This document shows, piece by piece, positions 6,708 through 10,422 of a stretch of DNA of 10,422 bases. This DNA comes from an uncultured Oscillospiraceae bacterium (GTDB taxonomy: Bacteria; Bacillota; Clostridia; Oscillospirales; Oscillospiraceae), in NCBI GenBank assembly GCA_958426425.1, contig CATZYY010000076.1:1-10422 (forward strand). The letters are read 5' to 3'. The translations under genes were made by a program, and so were the position numbers. How positions within the stretch are numbered: the stretch's first letter is position 1; each line of letters opens with the position of its first letter. The notes beneath the pieces were generated by a model. That model had not been told where the DNA came from. It was given only the letters and a program-made list of their open reading frames with translations, and made no database searches.

Positions 6708-7567
6708 GAGGCTCCCCCCTTCCGCAGTGCCACAATGGAGCGCTCCAGCTCCTCCACGGTGTACACCGCCGGGTCAATGGGCAGCCCCCGGTCCCGGAGG
6801 GCCATGGCCACCCGTGTCACCTGGGGCACGTCCAGCCCCGCCTCCAGCAGCTCCTGTCCCCGGGCAAAGACCTCCCGGGGGGTGCCGCCCATCAGCACAT
6901 GGGAGGACTTCAACACCAGAATCCGGTCCACATTCTGGGCGATCTCGTCCATGCTGTGGCTGACCAGGAGAATGGTGAGCCCCCGGTTGCGGTGGTAGTC
7001 CCGGATGTTGGCCATGAGGTTTTCCCGGCCCGCCGGGTCCAGACCCGCCGTGGGTTCGTCCAAAATCAGCACCTGGGGCTCCATGGCCAAAACGCCCGCC
7101 AGAGCCACCCGGCGCTTTTGGCCGCCGGAGAGCTCAAAGGGAGACTTGTCCAGCTGGTCGTCCCGGATGCCCACAATGCGGGCGGCCTCCCGAACGCAGC
7201 GGTCCAGCTCCGCCCCGGTGCGGCCCATGTTGGTGGGGCCGAAGGCGATGTCCTTGTAGACCGTCTCCTCAAAGAGCTGGTACTCCGGATACTGAAACAC
7301 CAGCCCCACCTGGAACCGCACGTCCCGAATCTTCTTGGGCTCCGCCCAGATGTCCTTCCCGTTCAGAAGGATTTGACCGGAAGTGGGCCGCAGAAGGCCG
7401 TTTAAGTGCTGGATCAGGGTGGATTTACCGGAGCCGGTGTGGCCGATGATACCCAAAAACTCCCCGGGATACACGTCGAAGGACACATCCTCCACGGCGC
7501 TGCGCTGGAAGGGGGTGCCCATCCCGTAGGTATGGGTCAGATGTTGTACTTGCAAAATCGGTTCCAA
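6701..7567 (-). CDS. ecfA2: Energy-coupling factor transporter ATPase EcfA2
   Basis: Second ATPase of the ECF transporter, expected to pair with EcfA1 on the cytoplasmic face of EcfT. With the chosen start it is 288 aa, the usual length. ABC landmarks are Walker A GHTGSGKST (42-50), Q-loop FQYPEYQLFEETV (Q92), signature LSGGQKRR (146-153), Walker B VLILDEPTAGLDP (166-178) and switch histidine H204. FQYPEYQLFEETV and DEPTAGLDP distinguish EcfA2 from EcfA1. The start is set at TTG 7565-7567: GAGG (7573-7576) lies about five bases upstream and the product begins at the expected first strand (EPILQVQHLTHTYG). An in-frame GTG at 7618, overlapping the ecfA1 stop, has no Shine-Dalgarno and would add an unlikely basic extension. 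It follows ecfA1 by 47 nt and overlaps ecfT by 7 nt. Confidence 0.95.
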   Translation of the reverse strand: MEPILQVQHLTHTYGMGTPFQRSAVEDVSFDVYPGEFLGIIGHTGSGKSTLIQHLNGLLRPTSGQILLNGKDIWAEPKKIRDVRFQVGLVFQYPEYQLFEETVYKDIAFGPTNMGRTGAELDRCVREAARIVGIRDDQLDKSPFELSGGQKRRVALAGVLAMEPQVLILDEPTAGLDPAGRENLMANIRDYHRNRGLTILLVSHSMDEIAQNVDRILVLKSSHVLMGGTPREVFARGQELLEAGLDVPQVTRVAMALRDRGLPIDPAVYTVEELERSIVALRKGGASC

Positions 7568-7614
7568 ATTGACCTCGTTCCTTCCAAGGCCGGAAAGCGG
7601 CCCGTTGTTCCTTG

Positions 7615-8457
7615 TCACAAAGCGGCGGCGATGGCGTCGGCGCACTGCTCCACCGTCAGGGCGGTCAGAGGCACGTCCAACCCGTCCCGGCGCAGCCGGT
7701 CCAGCAGGTCCACGGTGTCCGGCACCGTAAGGCCCATGGAGCGGAGCCTGCCCACCTGGGTAAAGATCTCCCGGGGCGTCCCATCCATGGCCAGCTTGCC
7801 GTCGTCCATGACCAGAACCCGGTCCGCCGCCTCCGCCTCATTCATGTGGTGGGTGATGAGCACCACGGTGATGCCCTTCTCCCGGTTGAGACGGTGGATG
7901 GTGGTCAACACCTCCCGCCGGCCTACCGGGTCCAGCATGGCGGTGGCTTCGTCCAACACGATGCACGCCGGCTCCATGGCAAGGACCCCGGCGATGGCGA
8001 TGCGCTGCTTCTGACCGCCGGAGAGCAGATGAGGCGCGTGGCGGACGAACTCGCTCATGCCCACCGCCGAAAGGGCCTCGTCCACCCGGCGGCGGATCTC
8101 CGCCGAGGGAACGCCCAGGTTCTCCGGGGCGAAGGCCACATCCTCCTCCACCACGTTGGCAACAATCTGGTTGTCCGGGTTCTGGAACACCATGCCTACG
8201 GTGCGCCGGATGGCCAGCAGCAGATTTTCGTCGGCGGTGTCCATACCCTCCACGTACACCTTCCCACCGGCAGGCAGCAGCACGCCGTTGAAGGTCTTGG
8301 CCAGGGTGGATTTCCCGGAGCCGTTATGGCCCAGTACCACCACGAAGGTGCCCTTTTCAATGGCCACGTCCACGCCGTTCAGGGCCAGGACCGGGGTCTG
8401 GTCCTCCTCCGCCGGGTAGGCATAGGTCAGTTCTTTCGTCTCAATGATTGCAGACAT
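7615..8457 (-). CDS. ecfA1: Energy-coupling factor transporter ATPase EcfA1
   Basis: First ATPase of the ECF energising module (280 aa). ABC motifs in order are Walker A GHNGSGKST (43-51), Q-loop FQNPDNQIV (Q92), signature LSGGQKQR (145-152), Walker B IVLDEATAMLDP (166-177) and switch histidine H203 in ITHHM. FQNPDNQ and DEATAMLDP are the EcfA1 (CbiO-type) variants that complement those in EcfA2. The ATG at 8457 has GAGG about five bases upstream. The gene lies 45 nt downstream of the methyltransferase in the same direction, so the ECF core is probably transcribed from the promoter ahead of that gene. In many Firmicutes the module follows ribosomal protein genes; here a methyltransferase takes that place. 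Confidence 0.95.
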   Translation of the reverse strand: MSAIIETKELTYAYPAEEDQTPVLALNGVDVAIEKGTFVVVLGHNGSGKSTLAKTFNGVLLPAGGKVYVEGMDTADENLLLAIRRTVGMVFQNPDNQIVANVVEEDVAFAPENLGVPSAEIRRRVDEALSAVGMSEFVRHAPHLLSGGQKQRIAIAGVLAMEPACIVLDEATAMLDPVGRREVLTTIHRLNREKGITVVLITHHMNEAEAADRVLVMDDGKLAMDGTPREIFTQVGRLRSMGLTVPDTVDLLDRLRRDGLDVPLTALTVEQCADAIAAAL

Positions 8458-8471
8458 GGTATCCTCGCTCC

Positions 8472-8496
8472 CGCCCCGCCGCTTGCCGGCAGGGCG
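8472..8496 (-). other. GC-rich hairpin between methyltransferase and ecfA1
   Basis: On the minus strand CGCCCTGCCG and CGGCGGGGCG form a 10-bp stem (one G-U pair in RNA) around the loop GCAAG. It lies just after the methyltransferase stop (8503) and before the ecfA1 ribosome-binding site. No T-run follows, so a full terminator is unlikely. It could lower read-through, mark an RNA processing point or protect an mRNA end. Confidence 0.45.
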
Positions 8497-8502
8497 CTTC
8501 CT

Positions 8503-9366
8503 TTATTCGCTGAACCATCTGCCCGTGGCGCCGCAGGGCAAGGCCAGGCCCGTCTCCGTCACCGGAAGGCCCAGCTCGTCCCAGGTGCAGCGGCCACCGT
8601 ATTTCTCGGCCACCAGCAGATGCAGTAAGTATCCCAGCACCGACGGGGCCAGACCCGTGGTGTAGGAGTTGATGATGACAAACAGGGGCTTGTCCGACAG
8701 CACCCCGGCGCACAGCTTCACGAAGGGGTACAGGTTCTCCTCCAGCTTCCACACCTCGCCGCCGGGACCGCGGCCGTAGCTGGGCGGGTCCATGATGATG
8801 GCGTCGTAGGTCTTGCCCCGGCGGATCTCCCGCTCCACGAACTTGGCGCAGTCGTCCACAATCCAGCGGATGGGCGCCTCGGCAAGGCCCGAGAGCCGGG
8901 CGTTGTCCTTGGCCCAGGCCACCATGCCCTTGGCCGCGTCCACATGGCACACGCTGGCCCCTGCCTTGGCGCAGGCCACCGTGGCGCCGCCGGTATAGGC
9001 GAACAGGTTCAAAACCCGGATGGGCCGGCCGGCGGAGCGGATCTTCTCCATGGCAAAGTCCCAGTTTACCGCCTGCTCCGGGAACAATCCCGTGTGCTTG
9101 AAGTTCATGGGCTTGACCTGGAAGGTCAGCTCCCCGTAGCGGATTTTCCAGCTCTCCGGCAGGGCCTTCTTCTCCCAGTGTCCGCCGCCGGTCTGGCTTC
9201 GGAGGTACCGGCCGTCCGCCTTGCGCCAGGCGGGGTTGCGCCGGGGCGTCTCCCAGATGGCCTGGGGGTCCGGCCGCACCAGCAGCTGCTTGTCCCAGCG
9301 CTCCAGCTTCTCGCCGCCGCCGCAGTCCAGCAGCTCATAGTCCTGCCATTGATCCGCGATCCACAT
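8503..9366 (-). CDS. RlmI-like class I SAM-dependent methyltransferase
   Basis: Predicted methyltransferase of 287 aa related to the RlmI/RlmK (COG1092) group, whose characterised members methylate cytosine or guanine in 23S rRNA. The Rossmann-fold SAM site is visible as VLNLFAYTGGAT (118-129), acidic motif-II residue D143 in HVDAAKG and DPPSYGRG (193-200). The preceding FKHTGLFPEQAVNWD (89-103) is also typical. It lacks an obvious N-terminal PUA domain and is shorter than E. coli RlmI (about 396 aa), so the exact target is unknown. The ATG at 9366 is preferred: AAGGAG (9374-9379) sits seven bases upstream. An in-frame ATG at 9414 would leave only a few bases after the predicted transcription start and has no ribosome-binding site. 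It appears to be first in an operon with ecfA1-ecfA2-ecfT. Confidence 0.9.
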   Translation of the reverse strand: MWIADQWQDYELLDCGGGEKLERWDKQLLVRPDPQAIWETPRRNPAWRKADGRYLRSQTGGGHWEKKALPESWKIRYGELTFQVKPMNFKHTGLFPEQAVNWDFAMEKIRSAGRPIRVLNLFAYTGGATVACAKAGASVCHVDAAKGMVAWAKDNARLSGLAEAPIRWIVDDCAKFVEREIRRGKTYDAIIMDPPSYGRGPGGEVWKLEENLYPFVKLCAGVLSDKPLFVIINSYTTGLAPSVLGYLLHLLVAEKYGGRCTWDELGLPVTETGLALPCGATGRWFSE

Positions 9367-9427
9367 ACTGCCGCTCCTTCCCGGCCGCTCTCCAAACGGA
9401 CGCGGCCAACCCATAGCAAATCATGTT

Positions 9428-9457
9428 ATTATACCTCTTTCCCCGCCGGTTCGTCAA
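9428..9457 (-). promoter_or_regulatory. Sigma-70/SigA-type promoter for methyltransferase-ecfA1A2T
   Basis: On the minus strand TTGACG (9452-9457) and a perfect TATAAT (9428-9433) are separated by 18 bp. Transcription would begin near 9421, giving a leader of about 55 nt to the methyltransferase ATG at 9366. It lies between the upstream block's terminator and this gene. An inverted repeat TTTCCCC/GGGGAAA (9462-9468 and 9480-9486) lies just upstream of the -35 and could be an operator or chance. This is the clearest promoter in the window. Confidence 0.75.
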
Positions 9458-9521
9458 TTCCTTTCCCCTGCCGAAAAAAGGGGAAACCGGGCGTTTTTCC
9501 CGAAAGTGTTCACCTGCGGAG

Positions 9522-9555
9522 GAAAAACAGGCCCCAGCGCGCCGTGCGCCGGGGC
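9522..9555 (-). terminator. Intrinsic terminator after the flavodoxin-like gene
   Basis: On the minus strand GCCCCGGCGC and GCGCTGGGGC form a 10-bp GC-rich stem with one mismatch around the loop ACGGC (9531-9555). CTG and a TTTTT run (9523-9527) follow. It begins five bases after the flavoprotein stop codon at 9561, ending the upstream transcription unit before the promoter at 9457-9428. Confidence 0.8.
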
Positions 9556-9560
9556 CTTAC

Positions 9561-10138
9561 TCAGATCTTCTCCAGCAGCAGCCGGGCAAAGGCCCGGGTC
9601 CGCTCCGCTTTTTCCTCATCCATAAAGGACACGTCATAGCCCAGGTGCCGCTCAGCATGGCTGCCCAGATACCGCAGGCGGGAGTGGGCGCAGTAGCGCT
9701 TCATGCCTGTCTCAAAGAGGTCGCAGCCCTTCTCCGGCCGGTATCCGCAGGTCAAAAGCAGCGCCATGGCCTTCCCCTCCCAGAGGGAGGGACCCCGGGT
9801 CTCGCCGTAGAACTTGTTCATGCCGTACACCAGCCGGTCCAGCAGGGCCTTCATGGGCGCCGTGCAGTACCAGGCGTAAATGGGCGTGGCCAGCACCATG
9901 AGGTCGGCCGTCAGCGCCCGGTCAAAGATGGAGTGCACATCGTCCTGCTGAGGACAGCCGAACACCGTCCAGTCCTTTTGACAGGCGCGGCAGGCCCGGC
10001 AGGGCCGGATATCACGGTCGTACAGACGCACGACCTCCGTCTCGGCTCCGCCGTGCTTCAGCTCCTGACAGAAGGGCTCCAGCAGGGCGGCGGTGTTGCC
10101 CTGCTGCCGGGGGCTGCCCATGAGGATCAGGACCCGTT

Positions 10139-10142
<4 letters not shown>
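9561..10142 (-). CDS. Flavodoxin-fold NAD(P)H-dependent oxidoreductase with four-cysteine motif (iron-sulfur flavoprotein-like)
   Basis: FMN-binding protein of 193 aa in the NADPH-dependent FMN reductase/flavodoxin-like superfamily. The N terminus VLILMGSPRQQGNTAAL gives the phosphate-binding loop GSPRxxGNT (9-17), and ATPIYAW (85-91) is the usual second flavin-contact loop. Cysteines 48, 51, 54 and 63 form CX2CX2CX8C, close to the compact cluster motif of iron-sulfur flavoproteins, so a 4Fe-4S centre is plausible but not proven. Many relatives have only two or three of these cysteines. It starts with GTG at 10142, overlapping the upstream stop by 4 nt (GTGA), which implies translational coupling. 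A terminator follows directly. An electron-transfer role alongside the upstream dehydratase-type protein is possible. Substrate unknown. Confidence 0.88.

Positions 10143-10422
<280 letters not shown>

Noticed and set aside
5784..6998. Plus-strand open frame (404 aa) opposite ecfT
   Set aside because: Antisense to clear EcfT and EcfA2 coding sequence; Gln/His/Gly-rich shadow translation.
7612..8628. Plus-strand open frame (338 aa) opposite ecfA1
   Set aside because: Exactly antisense to the EcfA1 ABC motifs; no independent evidence of coding.

Overview
The window is a GC-rich stretch of bacterial chromosome in which every convincing gene lies on the minus strand, so transcription runs from the right end to the left. 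Family membership (group II ECF transporter core, a truA / DUF5711-like / CvpA / Clp run, a 2-hydroxyacyl-CoA dehydratase-type protein) and composition suggest a high-GC gut Clostridia, most likely Oscillospiraceae (Flavonifractor/Lawsonibacter-like). That placement is inference from gene content. No taxonomic marker gene is present.

In transcription order, block 1 (10422-9522) holds the 3' end of a large 2-hydroxyacyl-CoA dehydratase/activase-type protein. It is translationally coupled through a GTGA overlap to a small flavodoxin-fold oxidoreductase with a four-cysteine cluster, and the block closes with a good intrinsic terminator. Block 2 (promoter about 9457-9428, then 9366-5901) starts with an RlmI-like SAM-dependent methyltransferase. 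The energy-coupling-factor core ecfA1-ecfA2-ecfT follows: two ATPases and the transmembrane coupling subunit. No substrate-binding S component is in the window, as expected for a shared group II module. Block 3 (5098-22) is truA, a membrane-anchored DUF5711-like protein, a CvpA-family membrane protein and a ClpE-like AAA+ unfoldase with an N-terminal zinc finger. Small gaps or overlaps suggest co-transcription.

The main anomaly is the 802-nt gene-free gap between ecfT and truA, two genes that are usually adjacent in Firmicutes. Most of it is a roughly 700-bp hairpin-rich segment (5124-5823). Its two ends are imperfect inverted copies of each other (about 40 of 50 columns identical by eye), and each end carries its own palindrome. 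It looks like a non-coding, possibly dispersed repeat (MITE-like) inserted into the conserved junction, but copy number cannot be tested here.

The rest is mostly housekeeping: rRNA or tRNA modification, vitamin/metal uptake energisation, envelope functions and proteolysis. Several starts were moved from the longest possible ORF on ribosome-binding-site evidence (Clp, truA, ecfA2, methyltransferase). I see no CRISPR array, tRNA, rRNA, recognisable transposase or defence system.
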